Below, in pieces: positions 43,363-51,244 of a DNA stretch of 64,000 nucleotides. Under the pieces are notes generated by a model, which saw only the letters and a list, made by a program, of their open reading frames with translations, did no database searches and was not told the origin of the DNA. Source of the stretch: Lachnospiraceae bacterium. GTDB taxonomy: Bacteria; Bacillota; Clostridia; Lachnospirales; Lachnospiraceae. The position numbers and the translations under genes were made by a program. The first letter of the stretch is position 1, and each line of letters starts with the position of its first letter. The stretch is from assembly GCA_015057505.1 (NCBI GenBank), contig SVEG01000010.1:1-64000 (forward strand), read 5' to 3'.

Positions 43363-45635
43363 TGATGCTTTTAAGAAAACTTTTCAGAACAGCATGGAAA
43401 TATAAAGCACAATTCCTTTCCATGATTATTATGATAGCAATCGGTACAGGTGTTTTTGTAGGTTTCCACATCGAATGGTACAGTCTCGACAAGAACACAA
43501 GTGAGTTTTTTGAAGATACCAATTATGCTGATTTTCGTATTTACAATGAACTTGGATTTACCGCAGAGGATATTGCGGTAATTATCGATATCGACGGCAT
43601 TGACGCTTCAAGCCGCGTACTTTCCGTTAACGTCGGAGTAAAGAATAGCGAGGATGCTCTTTCACTTTTCGCGCCTGAAGATTACACTGTCTCAAAAATG
43701 CTGGTTCTCGAAGGCATTGAATACGACAAGGACAGTGACGGTTTCTGGCTTTCCGACAAATACGCCGCTGCCAATGGTTACAAGCTCGGAGATACGCTGA
43801 TCCTTACCTACAGAGGAATTCAGATTGAGGGAGAAATTGTTGCCCTTATAAAAAGTGCCGAGTATACCGTATGCGTTGCGGACGGCAACCAGCTTATGCC
43901 TGATTATGACAATTTCGGCTTTGTATATGCCTCTCCCGATAAGATTTTCAATGCACTCGGCATTGAATATTATCCTCAAATTAATATAAAATCCGACCTA
44001 AGCAAAGCAGAGATGGAATCTGTATTAAACGATTCCCCCGTGAAGACCACTCTTCTTCTTTCAAAGGACGAACACATGGCTTACGCAGGTCCTCAAAGTG
44101 AGATTGAAGAAGGTCAGACCATGGGTTCAATTCTTCCGGTACTTTTCCTTGCAATTGCCATTCTTACAATGGTAACAACGATGCATCGAATTGCCGCCAA
44201 TGAGAAAACCCAGATTGGAACCTTAAAAGCTCTCGGTTTCCGCGACCGCAAAATACTTATGCACTACAGTTCATACGGTCTCGCGCTCGGAATTATCGGT
44301 TCAGCCTTGGGTATTCTTTTAGGCTTTGGAATTGCGGGACTTATCATCAACCCTAAAGGTATGATGGGTACATATCTTGATATGCCTTCCTGGAAGCTGT
44401 ATATTCCCGGTTTTTGTACGGTAATTCTTATACTTACAGTGCTTTTCCTTACTCTTATTGCTTTTCTGTCTGTCAGAAAAATGTTAAAAGGTACGGCTGC
44501 GGATGCGCTTCGTCCGTACACTCCTAAGGCAATGAAAGCAATGAAGATCGAAAATACCCGCCTTTGGCAAATGCTTCCTTTCGGCACAAAATGGAACATG
44601 CGTGATCTTGTCAGACATAAGGCCCGTTCCTTTATGACACTTTTCGGTATAGTGGGCTGTATGCTCCTGCTTGTCGGCGGTCTTGGAATGAAGGATACAA
44701 TGGACAGATTTCTCTCACTCATCAACGAGAGTGTAAATAATTACGCGACACGCATAAATATAACCGAGAATGCAAACAACGAAGATACCGTAAGCTTTGC
44801 AAAAGAGCATAACGGTGACTGGCTCGCTGCTTCAAGCATCAAGATAGGCGACAATGCCCTTACTCTCGAAATTTATGATGTAGAACATGACAAAATCCGT
44901 TTTATTGACGAAGATAATAATTTTGTAGATATTGGCGATGAAGGCGCTTATATATGTCTCCGCCTCGCCGATGATTACAAAATAGGCGATACTATTGAAT
45001 TTTCCCCGTATGGTGAGGAAGAAACCTATACAGTAAAGGTTGCCGGTGTACTCCGTTCGGTTATGACCGAAAACATCACCATGACAAAAGAATACGCTGA
45101 GAGCGTCGGAATTCCCTATCACATCAGTGCAGTATTTACTGATGAAAGCATTTCCGATATTGCCGATGCCGAATTTATCTCCGGCAAACAATCCAAGGTG
45201 GCACTTATGGAATCTTACGACAGCTTCATGGAAATCATGAACATAATGGTTTGGGTTTTTGTACTCGGCGCAATCGTCCTCGGAACAGTAGTTCTTTATA
45301 ACCTTGGTGTTATGAGTTATGTTGAACGCTCCCGAGAACTGGCTACACTTAAGGTTGTCGGCTTCCGTGACAGACATATCGGCAAAATACTTATCAGCCA
45401 GAATATCTGGCTTACGTTTTTGGGTGTTCTAATCGGACTTCCGGGTGGTATTTTTGTTTTACATGTTCTTATTACCAGCCTTGTTTCCGAATACGAGTTA
45501 AAGCTGACTCTCGGTCTCCTTACATACTCTGTAAGTATCTTGTTGACCTTTGGAGTATCCTTTGTTGTCGGTCTGTTTGTAACAAGAAAGAACAAGAAAA
45601 TCGATATGGTTGAAGCATTAAAAGGGGCTGAATAG
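43362..45635 (+). CDS. FtsX-like (MacB-type) ABC permease
   Basis: 757 residues. An N-terminal helix (about 18-36), an extracellular domain, then three helices (about 255-380), a second external domain and three more helices near the C-terminus: the duplicated FtsX layout of Gram-positive export/sensor permeases. The MHRIAANEKTQIGTLKALGF and SRELATLKVVGFRD stretches mark the repeated cores. GGAG precedes the overlapping ATG. It forms the pair with the ATPase. Substrate unknown; such pairs move peptides, lipoproteins or metals-related ligands. Confidence 0.9.
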   Translation: MMLLRKLFRTAWKYKAQFLSMIIMIAIGTGVFVGFHIEWYSLDKNTSEFFEDTNYADFRIYNELGFTAEDIAVIIDIDGIDASSRVLSVNVGVKNSEDALSLFAPEDYTVSKMLVLEGIEYDKDSDGFWLSDKYAAANGYKLGDTLILTYRGIQIEGEIVALIKSAEYTVCVADGNQLMPDYDNFGFVYASPDKIFNALGIEYYPQINIKSDLSKAEMESVLNDSPVKTTLLLSKDEHMAYAGPQSEIEEGQTMGSILPVLFLAIAILTMVTTMHRIAANEKTQIGTLKALGFRDRKILMHYSSYGLALGIIGSALGILLGFGIAGLIINPKGMMGTYLDMPSWKLYIPGFCTVILILTVLFLTLIAFLSVRKMLKGTAADALRPYTPKAMKAMKIENTRLWQMLPFGTKWNMRDLVRHKARSFMTLFGIVGCMLLLVGGLGMKDTMDRFLSLINESVNNYATRINITENANNEDTVSFAKEHNGDWLAASSIKIGDNALTLEIYDVEHDKIRFIDEDNNFVDIGDEGAYICLRLADDYKIGDTIEFSPYGEEETYTVKVAGVLRSVMTENITMTKEYAESVGIPYHISAVFTDESISDIADAEFISGKQSKVALMESYDSFMEIMNIMVWVFVLGAIVLGTVVLYNLGVMSYVERSRELATLKVVGFRDRHIGKILISQNIWLTFLGVLIGLPGGIFVLHVLITSLVSEYELKLTLGLLTYSVSILLTFGVSFVVGLFVTRKNKKIDMVEALKGAE

Positions 45636-45637
45636 AA

Positions 45638-45997
45638 ATGCAGGAGTTTTCTCTCTCAAAAGCGCAGGTAAATTTAGCAAACAACACCTGCGAATATCTT
45701 TCAGATAAAATAGAACAGGATATACGTGTTGAAGATATTGCAAAGAATTTTCACGTATCCAAAACGCATCTGCAAAATTCTTTTAAGGGTGTGTACGGAG
45801 TACCGGTTTACTCGTACATACGAAGCAAAAGAATGCAGGCAGCCGCTCTTCTGTTAGTCAATACAGATCTGTCTGTCTCTGAAATAGCAGGCAAATACGG
45901 ATACGATAATCCAAGCAAGTTTTCAGCTGCCTTTCGCAAAATCATGGGTAAAAGCCCCCTAAAATACCGTAAACTTCACGCTTTTGAACATCAATAA
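45638..45997 (+). CDS. Solo AraC-type DNA-binding regulator
   Basis: 119 residues, only the double helix-turn-helix domain of the AraC/XylS family (VEDIAKNFHVSKTHLQNSFKGVYG and VSEIAGKYGYDNPSKFSAAFRKIMGKSP). No ligand or dimerisation domain is present, unlike most AraC members, so it may respond by amount or by partner. The start is two bases after the permease stop, and it is the third gene of the transporter operon, possibly autoregulatory. Confidence 0.9.
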   Translation: MQEFSLSKAQVNLANNTCEYLSDKIEQDIRVEDIAKNFHVSKTHLQNSFKGVYGVPVYSYIRSKRMQAAALLLVNTDLSVSEIAGKYGYDNPSKFSAAFRKIMGKSPLKYRKLHAFEHQ

Positions 45998-46044
45998 AAA
46001 GATTTTGCAAAAGAATTCTTTTGGAAACGCAATTTTCCGCAGAA

Positions 46045-46094
46045 AAAAGCTGTATGAAACAGAACGAATTTTTAGTCTGTCTCATACAGCTTTT
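46045..46094. terminator. Bidirectional intrinsic terminator
   Basis: Arms AAAAGCTGTATGA and TCATACAGCTTTT with an inner ACAGA/TCTGT pair. It separates the AraC gene (+) and the HMA gene (-). Confidence 0.85.
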
Positions 46095-46097
46095 ATA

Positions 46098-46439
46098 CTA
46101 TTTGCATTTGTAACCTGCTTTTTCAATAGCGTTCTTAATCACTTCATCTTCTATCTTTCGTGACATAGAAACTACCACTATTCCTCTTTTAAGTTTAACC
46201 ACTCCTGAAGCTCCGTCTATGGAATTAACCGCTTCCTGTACCCTGTTCTGACAATGCTGACAGGTCATTCCTTCCACTTCAAATGTCCTCTTGTCAATTA
46301 CGTTATCCAACTTCTTCTTGCGTGCCTTATATGTTCCTCCGCCGCAACAACCGCCTTCGCCTTTAAAATGCTTAATTCCCGAACGTATTCCAACTGCAAT
46401 GAGCACCAGAAGAACCGCTATAATAATATAATCTATCAT
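46098..46439 (-). CDS. FeoB-associated Cys-rich membrane protein fused to an HMA domain
   Basis: 113 residues. An N-terminal membrane helix (about 4-24) with KHFKGEGGCCGGGTYK (about 24-39) matches FeoB-associated Cys-rich membrane proteins; a heavy-metal-associated domain follows (about 50-113) with the CxxC metal-binding motif in EGMTCQHCQNRV. The first part suggests ferrous iron, the second part copper or another soft metal; the fusion may pass metal at the membrane. No FeoAB gene lies in the window. GGAG precedes the ATG. Convergent to the AraC gene. Confidence 0.85.
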   Translation of the reverse strand: MIDYIIIAVLLVLIAVGIRSGIKHFKGEGGCCGGGTYKARKKKLDNVIDKRTFEVEGMTCQHCQNRVQEAVNSIDGASGVVKLKRGIVVVSMSRKIEDEVIKNAIEKAGYKCK

Positions 46440-46652
46440 ATGATTTACTCCATTCTTAAGGTATACTAACCCTATTGTTTAACTTTCATTTTATTACAAA
46501 TCCGCATCCTCTTTCCACTCCAAAACAACATAAATTGCCAAGGTTGTGCGTTTCAAATACAATAATTATACAATTGCGTTTCGGAGTTTTTTTATACGAT
46601 TTTGGAGTAGAAATATATTTTTAAAAGCATCATAATAATGTAGTCATACGCA

Positions 46653-46668
46653 GTTAGCAATTGCTAAC
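46653..46668. promoter_or_regulatory. Palindromic operator box 3 (perfect)
   Basis: GTTAGCAATTGCTAAC, with AGTT...AACT extending the symmetry, four bases before a TATTAT -10-like box in the flavodoxin promoter region. Position suggests repressor binding. Confidence 0.7.
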
Positions 46669-46714
46669 TCGTATTATCATTAATTGCTATCTTTTAGTTG
46701 AAAGGGGAATTTTT

Positions 46715-47137
46715 ATGAGTAAAATCGCAATAGTTTATTGGAGTGGAACAGGTAATACCGAGGCAATGGCCAATGCCGTTCTTGAAGGTGTACAGAGTGC
46801 GGGAGCAGAAGGTTCTATGTTTACCGCTTCTGAATTTAGTGCAGAAATGATGGATTCTTTCGATGCAATTGCATTCGGTTGTCCTTCCATGGGAGCCGAG
46901 GAACTTGAAGACAGTGAATTCGCACCGATGTTTGAAGCTTGTGTGTCAAAGCTTTCCGGTAAAAAAATAGCTTTGTTCGGTTCTTACGGATGGGGAGACG
47001 GCGAATGGATGCGCAACTGGGAAGAAACCTGCAAAAATGATGGCGCCGACCTCGCTTGCGACTTCGTAATTTGCAATGATGCACCTGATTCCGAAGCAAT
47101 CGCCGCTTGTCAGGCACTGGGCAAAGCATTGGTGTAA
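46715..47137 (+). CDS. Flavodoxin
   Basis: 140 residues, short-chain flavodoxin. The FMN phosphate loop SGTGNTEAM (about 9-17), the 50s loop GCPSMGAEELED, and the 90s loop GSYGWGDGEWM are complete. It replaces ferredoxin as electron carrier, often when iron is scarce. AAAGGGG precedes the ATG at 46715. Monocistronic, under the third palindromic box, supporting iron- or metal-linked control. Confidence 0.93.
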   Translation: MSKIAIVYWSGTGNTEAMANAVLEGVQSAGAEGSMFTASEFSAEMMDSFDAIAFGCPSMGAEELEDSEFAPMFEACVSKLSGKKIALFGSYGWGDGEWMRNWEETCKNDGADLACDFVICNDAPDSEAIAACQALGKALV

Positions 47138-47146
47138 CAGTAACAA

Positions 47147-47186
47147 AAAACTGCCCGTCCCGTAATTAATAGGGATAGGCAGTTTT
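47147..47186. terminator. Bidirectional intrinsic terminator
   Basis: Arms AAAACTGCC and GGCAGTTTT with inner TCCC/AGGGA pairing. It overlaps the last codons of the Rpn gene on the other strand. Confidence 0.85.
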
Positions 47187-48122
47187 ATTCTTTAATTCGG
47201 CAAGTTCAGCCTGTAAGCGTTCAATCTCTTCATTGGCCTGCGTCAGTTTATCCTCGGTCTGTGTCAGCTTGTCTTCGGTCTGTGTAAGTTTGTCCTCGGT
47301 CTTAGCAAGTATATCTTCAGACTGTGCAATTTTCTCTTCCAGTTCTTTCTCCCACATTGCTCTTTCAAGCTGTCTCCGCTGAAACTCTTCCCTCATAAGA
47401 CAATGCTCACGAATAACAGAATCTGCAGTAAAATCATACATTGCATTTGCCGCTTCCACTATCGCACTATTCTTCTTAGCCAACATCTTTATCTCCTCCC
47501 AGTCAGTAGCTTTAAATAACTGCGCCCAGCAATCAATATCATACTTTCTGTCTTCTTCTGTTGCCAACTCTGATCTATTTAAATTTAGCACGTATAATAT
47601 AAACTTGTCACTATAAATCTTATGTGTTTTAACATTTGACACCTTGTATGCGGCATAAAATTCCGGTGATTCCGAAAACACATCAAAATTAAGAATACCG
47701 ATATGTATCGCCGTCTTGACAGTTTTGTATACTTGACCCTTTTCAAGATTATCAAAACTACGGCAAAGATATGAAAGCGAACGTTCCGGCCAGTTCCGTT
47801 CATTAGCCACCTGAAGCTCTATGTTAACAATAGTAGTGTCATTGAGCACAAGTTTAATATCAAACATAAAATCTTTCGCTTCAATTGTATCCCCGATTTC
47901 AATAGGGTTCTGTATAACAAGTGATTTAATATCGTCCGGATTAAGATGTAAAAGTGCACACAGCAAACCCTTTAAAGCCTTCTGATTACTTTGAAATACT
48001 GCCCGAAATAAATAGTCATTGGTTAGTGTATACGACACCGGGCCGGTTGCTTCGGCAAAAGAATATGCCTTGGGAGTTGCCTCTTCTCTCCCACAAGAAT
48101 TGTAATTTAGATTTTTCTTCAT
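47166..48122 (-). CDS. Rpn-family PD-(D/E)XK nuclease with coiled-coil repeat tail
   Basis: 318 residues. N-terminal nuclease domain (about 40-180) with DIKLVLNDTTIVNIELQV, the D-x(n)-ExQ catalytic pattern of recombination-promoting nuclease/transposase-like proteins, followed by a conserved NRSELATEEDRKYDIDCWAQLFKA region. The C-terminal 60 residues are a coiled coil built from repeated heptads EDKLTQT. Such proteins are common and variable in Lachnospiraceae genomes; roles in recombination or defence are proposed. I choose the ATG at 48122 with AAAGGA upstream; a longer frame to 48221 lies in the promoter/hairpin. Confidence 0.88.
   Translation of the reverse strand: MKKNLNYNSCGREEATPKAYSFAEATGPVSYTLTNDYLFRAVFQSNQKALKGLLCALLHLNPDDIKSLVIQNPIEIGDTIEAKDFMFDIKLVLNDTTIVNIELQVANERNWPERSLSYLCRSFDNLEKGQVYKTVKTAIHIGILNFDVFSESPEFYAAYKVSNVKTHKIYSDKFILYVLNLNRSELATEEDRKYDIDCWAQLFKATDWEEIKMLAKKNSAIVEAANAMYDFTADSVIREHCLMREEFQRRQLERAMWEKELEEKIAQSEDILAKTEDKLTQTEDKLTQTEDKLTQANEEIERLQAELAELKNKTAYPY
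47239..47322. repeat. Four tandem 21-base repeats inside the Rpn gene
   Basis: Units 47239-47259, 47260-47280, 47281-47301 and 47302-47322, each coding a heptad close to TEDKLTQ. In-frame copy number change would lengthen or shorten the coiled coil. Confidence 0.85.
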
Positions 48123-48165
48123 AGATATTCCTTTCTTAGAAATGAGTTTAGAATTATATAGAAAT

Positions 48166-48203
48166 GAAAAATAGGTGTATGGAAATATTTTCCACGCACC
48201 TAT
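48166..48203 (-). terminator. Hairpin terminator before the Rpn gene
   Basis: Arms ATAGGTG (48171-48177) and CACCTAT (48197-48203) plus GGAAA/TTTCC, followed on the minus strand by TTTTTC. It ends the sigma-factor transcript and overlaps the Rpn -10 box by two bases. Confidence 0.7.
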
Positions 48204-48231
48204 AATAACACTTTTTGTCAAAATTTGTCAA
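48202..48231 (-). promoter_or_regulatory. Predicted promoter of the Rpn gene
   Basis: TTGACA, 18-base spacer, TATTAT on the minus strand. The predicted start falls in the left arm of the hairpin, so the gene's own transcript would not form the complete terminator. Confidence 0.5.
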
Positions 48232-48267
48232 GTCATTTTTTATAATCCCTACAAGCAATCAACTGTT

Positions 48268-49884
48268 CTAATTTTCACACTCCCACACAACCGAACATAT
48301 ACACTTCGCTTCTTCTTCTGTCGGCATGGCAAGCTTACCCTCTTTGTAAAGAATATAAGTGTATGCATTAGGCTGATAAAAGCGTGAACGCACAAATTCT
48401 CTTTCTCCCGCTGACACATACTTCGGAATATGACTTTCAATATATTCGGCATAATTTTTAGTAAGATTTGTGCCTGCCTTTTCTTCAACTTTCGCAACAA
48501 TATCATACAGGATATTTTGCAGTTCCGCATACTCCTCTTTGCAAAAATAAGGAATACGAAGTCTGGGCTTGCCTTTCTCCAAAGTCACATAACCCATTTT
48601 AACAAACTGAACTATTAGCTCCCTATCATATTCATTTGGTTCAATATTTTCTTTTACAATATCGCACACTCTTTGAAAAGCACTAACCGTTTCCCTTCGC
48701 CAATGCTCACAGTTTTTATTTACTATGGCCGGGATAAAACGTTCCATCACAATTTTTCCGTTACCTGTGTGCGCACCCGCTATTCCCTCAGAAAAAAGTA
48801 TATAATTTTTCAAGTCCTCATCAAGCTCATCACATTCTTTAAAAATTTCTTCGTTACTCCAAGCAACATCGAGCCAATGCTTGCTGCCATCTCCTCTTAT
48901 GGGTGCTTCCGCATTACAGCCTATGTAATTTTTATCTTCGTAAATACCTGCTACCATTGTCACAAATGCCCACATCAAAAAGTTTTCATCCAAATCAGAA
49001 CCGTGAAAGCCTATTTTTCTAATATCATCAAGTCTCTCCTTGACTTCATCATAGATAACATCTGAAATTGCCGGAATATGCTCCATTTCATAACTCTTTT
49101 TAGCAATTGCAAACTCTGCATCCTTTATCAGAAATGTAGTCCTATACTTATTTGCTCCTACCTTCTCAATGTAGTTCATGCTTAAAAGTTTATCTAACTT
49201 ATCCTCAATAAATGCTGCAGACATGCAAAGTGTCTGTGCAATCTCCTCGATTGTAATAGGTTTCTTAGCACAAACAATACATATATTTTGAACCAAAAAA
49301 TCATCTCTGAGACCTGATAAACTATTATCAGTCGCATTACCGCAATAATATACTCTAAGTTTCTTAGGTGTGTAAATACTATCTTTCATATCTATCCGCT
49401 CCTTTAATATTTTCTTTGATTCGCCAAGATACCAACGTATTGTTGAAGCAGGTATGCTTAAAATTTCGGATATTTCTTTACCGGTTTTGCCCTCGAAGTA
49501 AAATAACTTTATCACTTCTCGTTTTATATTACCAAGAAACATAATCTCTCTTCTGAGCTTCTGATACAACTCTTTTTTTATGATTTCTGCTTCGGCATCG
49601 TCGGTGATTGCAACATCCAAAAGATGTTCTTCACCTACAGTCCCTTCCCACACAAATATATTTTTTCTCACGAAATTTGACCATGTGTACCGGCATACTC
49701 TGTAAATATATCCGTCCATATCAGCAATTTCCTTTGATGAAAAATCTATTTTGCAAAGTTGCATCAGAATCTCCTGTGACAAATCCTCCGCATCATGGGA
49801 ACAGCCTGTTTTTGAATATGCAAATCCATATATTTTCTTGGCATATTCTGAAATAAGTGCTTCGTTAATATCCGTAACTATCAC
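48268..49884 (-). CDS. ECF-type sigma factor with large C-terminal extension
   Basis: 538 residues; typical ECF sigma factors have about 160-200. Residues 1-85: region 2 (AEDLSQEILMQLCK, then DMDGYIYRVCRYTWSNFVRK). Residues 105-165: region 4 (REVIKLFYFEGKTGKEISEILSIPASTIRWYLG). A third helix-turn-helix-like part (about 205-245, ITIEEIAQTLCMSAAFIEDKLDKL) and then 290 residues of unknown function follow, possibly a sensor that takes the place of a separate anti-sigma factor. GTG start at 49884 behind GGAAAGG. No anti-sigma gene lies next to it. Target promoters unknown. Confidence 0.87.
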   Translation of the reverse strand: MIVTDINEALISEYAKKIYGFAYSKTGCSHDAEDLSQEILMQLCKIDFSSKEIADMDGYIYRVCRYTWSNFVRKNIFVWEGTVGEEHLLDVAITDDAEAEIIKKELYQKLRREIMFLGNIKREVIKLFYFEGKTGKEISEILSIPASTIRWYLGESKKILKERIDMKDSIYTPKKLRVYYCGNATDNSLSGLRDDFLVQNICIVCAKKPITIEEIAQTLCMSAAFIEDKLDKLLSMNYIEKVGANKYRTTFLIKDAEFAIAKKSYEMEHIPAISDVIYDEVKERLDDIRKIGFHGSDLDENFLMWAFVTMVAGIYEDKNYIGCNAEAPIRGDGSKHWLDVAWSNEEIFKECDELDEDLKNYILFSEGIAGAHTGNGKIVMERFIPAIVNKNCEHWRRETVSAFQRVCDIVKENIEPNEYDRELIVQFVKMGYVTLEKGKPRLRIPYFCKEEYAELQNILYDIVAKVEEKAGTNLTKNYAEYIESHIPKYVSAGEREFVRSRFYQPNAYTYILYKEGKLAMPTEEEAKCICSVVWECEN

Positions 49885-49971
49885 CTACCTTTCCGGCTTT
49901 TTGAGTACTCACTATACAAGTAGCGAAAAAAGTAAATTTGTTGGAGCTTTTTTATAAATCTTTCTAATACT

Positions 49972-50009
49972 TTAAAAAATTTTGAGGAAGATATGATTAT
50001 ATCTCCCTC
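49972..50009 (-). terminator. Intrinsic terminator after the serine hydrolase gene
   Basis: Arms GAGG-A-AGATAT and ATATCT-C-CCTC (49984-50009), followed on the minus strand by a T-rich run. Confidence 0.75.
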
Positions 50010-50024
50010 AGAACATAAAATATA

Positions 50025-51185
50025 TTATAAACTTCCATATATCGCAGCTCTAAGTCTCGCCACGATATAATCTTCAAGATTTGGAATACGCTGCTGCATA
50101 TACACCGCTGTAAGCTTCTCTTCCGGATCAACCGCCATCCATGTACCTGCCATGCCGCTCCAACCAAACTCGCCGTATGAAGTATTAACTCCGCCTGCTG
50201 CTTTGTCAATGAGTGTTCTTACGCCAAGACCGTAACCGTAACCAAGTTGTGTAAACCAATCAAAATCCTTAAGCTGTTCTTCCGTAAGATGATTGGTTCT
50301 CATAAGGTCGATAGTCTTTCTGCCGATAATTCTTACACCTTCCGGTGAAGTACCTCCGCGTGTAAGAGTATTTGCAAACTTCATATAGTCTGACAAAGTT
50401 GACATAAGTCCGGCACCGCCACTCTCGTATACAGAGTCAAGACCGTAATTGTCCCACGGATGATTAAACGGCACAATACCGCCGTCCTTTGGTGTATACA
50501 TCGTCGCAAGACGCGAAAGTTTATCCTCTCCAAAATGAAAGGCCGTATCGTTCATTCCGAGTGGTTCAAAAATATTTTCTTTAAGATACTCGCCGAGTGT
50601 TTTTCCTGAAATCACTTCTATAAATGCGCCGAGCACATCATGGCACATACTGTAATTCCAATGTGTTCCGGGTTCAAAAGCAAGCGGAATTGAGGCAAAC
50701 TGCTTCGCAAATTCTCTGGTAGTATATGTTCTCTTCGGATACTGTTCCTCCATGCGCTTCATCATCTCAATAACGCCTCTGCCTGTCTTGCTGGAAGCAT
50801 CATCATATGTGATACCCGCTCTCATTGTGAACAAATCCTTTACCGTTATTTGATTCGTAGCGGGAACTACCCTTACAACACCATTCGGCATCGTTTTATA
50901 TACTTTGCAATCCTTAAATTCCGGCATATAATCTGCAAGCGGATCATTAAGATTGTAAAGGCCTCTCTCATACAACTGAAGCGCCGCCGCACATACTATA
51001 ACCTTGGTCATGGAATATATTCTGAAAATCGTGTCTGCAGTAATCGGTGTCTGTTTCTCAATGTCTGCATAGCCCGTATAATGCTCATAGACTTTTTTAT
51101 CGTCCTTGAAAATCATACATGAACAGCCTGCTATTCCTTTATCCTTCTGAGTTTCCAAAAATTCCGTAACCTTTGTAAAATCCAT
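50025..51185 (-). CDS. Serine hydrolase of the beta-lactamase (class C) family
   Basis: 386 residues, no signal peptide. The SxxK nucleophile motif SMTK lies at about 58-61, the YxN-like motif is YSM (in WNYSMCHD, about 180), and a late GMAGT region stands for the KTG box. The fold covers esterases, D-aminopeptidases and PBP4-like proteins; lack of a signal peptide makes a wall function or drug resistance unlikely. GGAGAAGGA precedes the ATG. It lies 59 bases downstream of mfd, with no terminator seen between. Confidence 0.9.
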   Translation of the reverse strand: MDFTKVTEFLETQKDKGIAGCSCMIFKDDKKVYEHYTGYADIEKQTPITADTIFRIYSMTKVIVCAAALQLYERGLYNLNDPLADYMPEFKDCKVYKTMPNGVVRVVPATNQITVKDLFTMRAGITYDDASSKTGRGVIEMMKRMEEQYPKRTYTTREFAKQFASIPLAFEPGTHWNYSMCHDVLGAFIEVISGKTLGEYLKENIFEPLGMNDTAFHFGEDKLSRLATMYTPKDGGIVPFNHPWDNYGLDSVYESGGAGLMSTLSDYMKFANTLTRGGTSPEGVRIIGRKTIDLMRTNHLTEEQLKDFDWFTQLGYGYGLGVRTLIDKAAGGVNTSYGEFGWSGMAGTWMAVDPEEKLTAVYMQQRIPNLEDYIVARLRAAIYGSL

Positions 51186-51244
51186 AGTCCTTCTCCATTC
51201 GTAAGATATTTAAGTTCTTAACACTTTTTCTAAAACATATAATA

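Noticed and set aside
47166-48122. Insertion sequence carrying the Rpn-type protein
   Set aside because: No terminal inverted repeats or target duplications are visible; the gene has its own promoter and shares a terminator with the flavodoxin gene.
50025-51185. Beta-lactamase resistance gene
   Set aside because: The fold is related, but there is no signal peptide and the third active-site box is not standard, so a resistance role is not supported.
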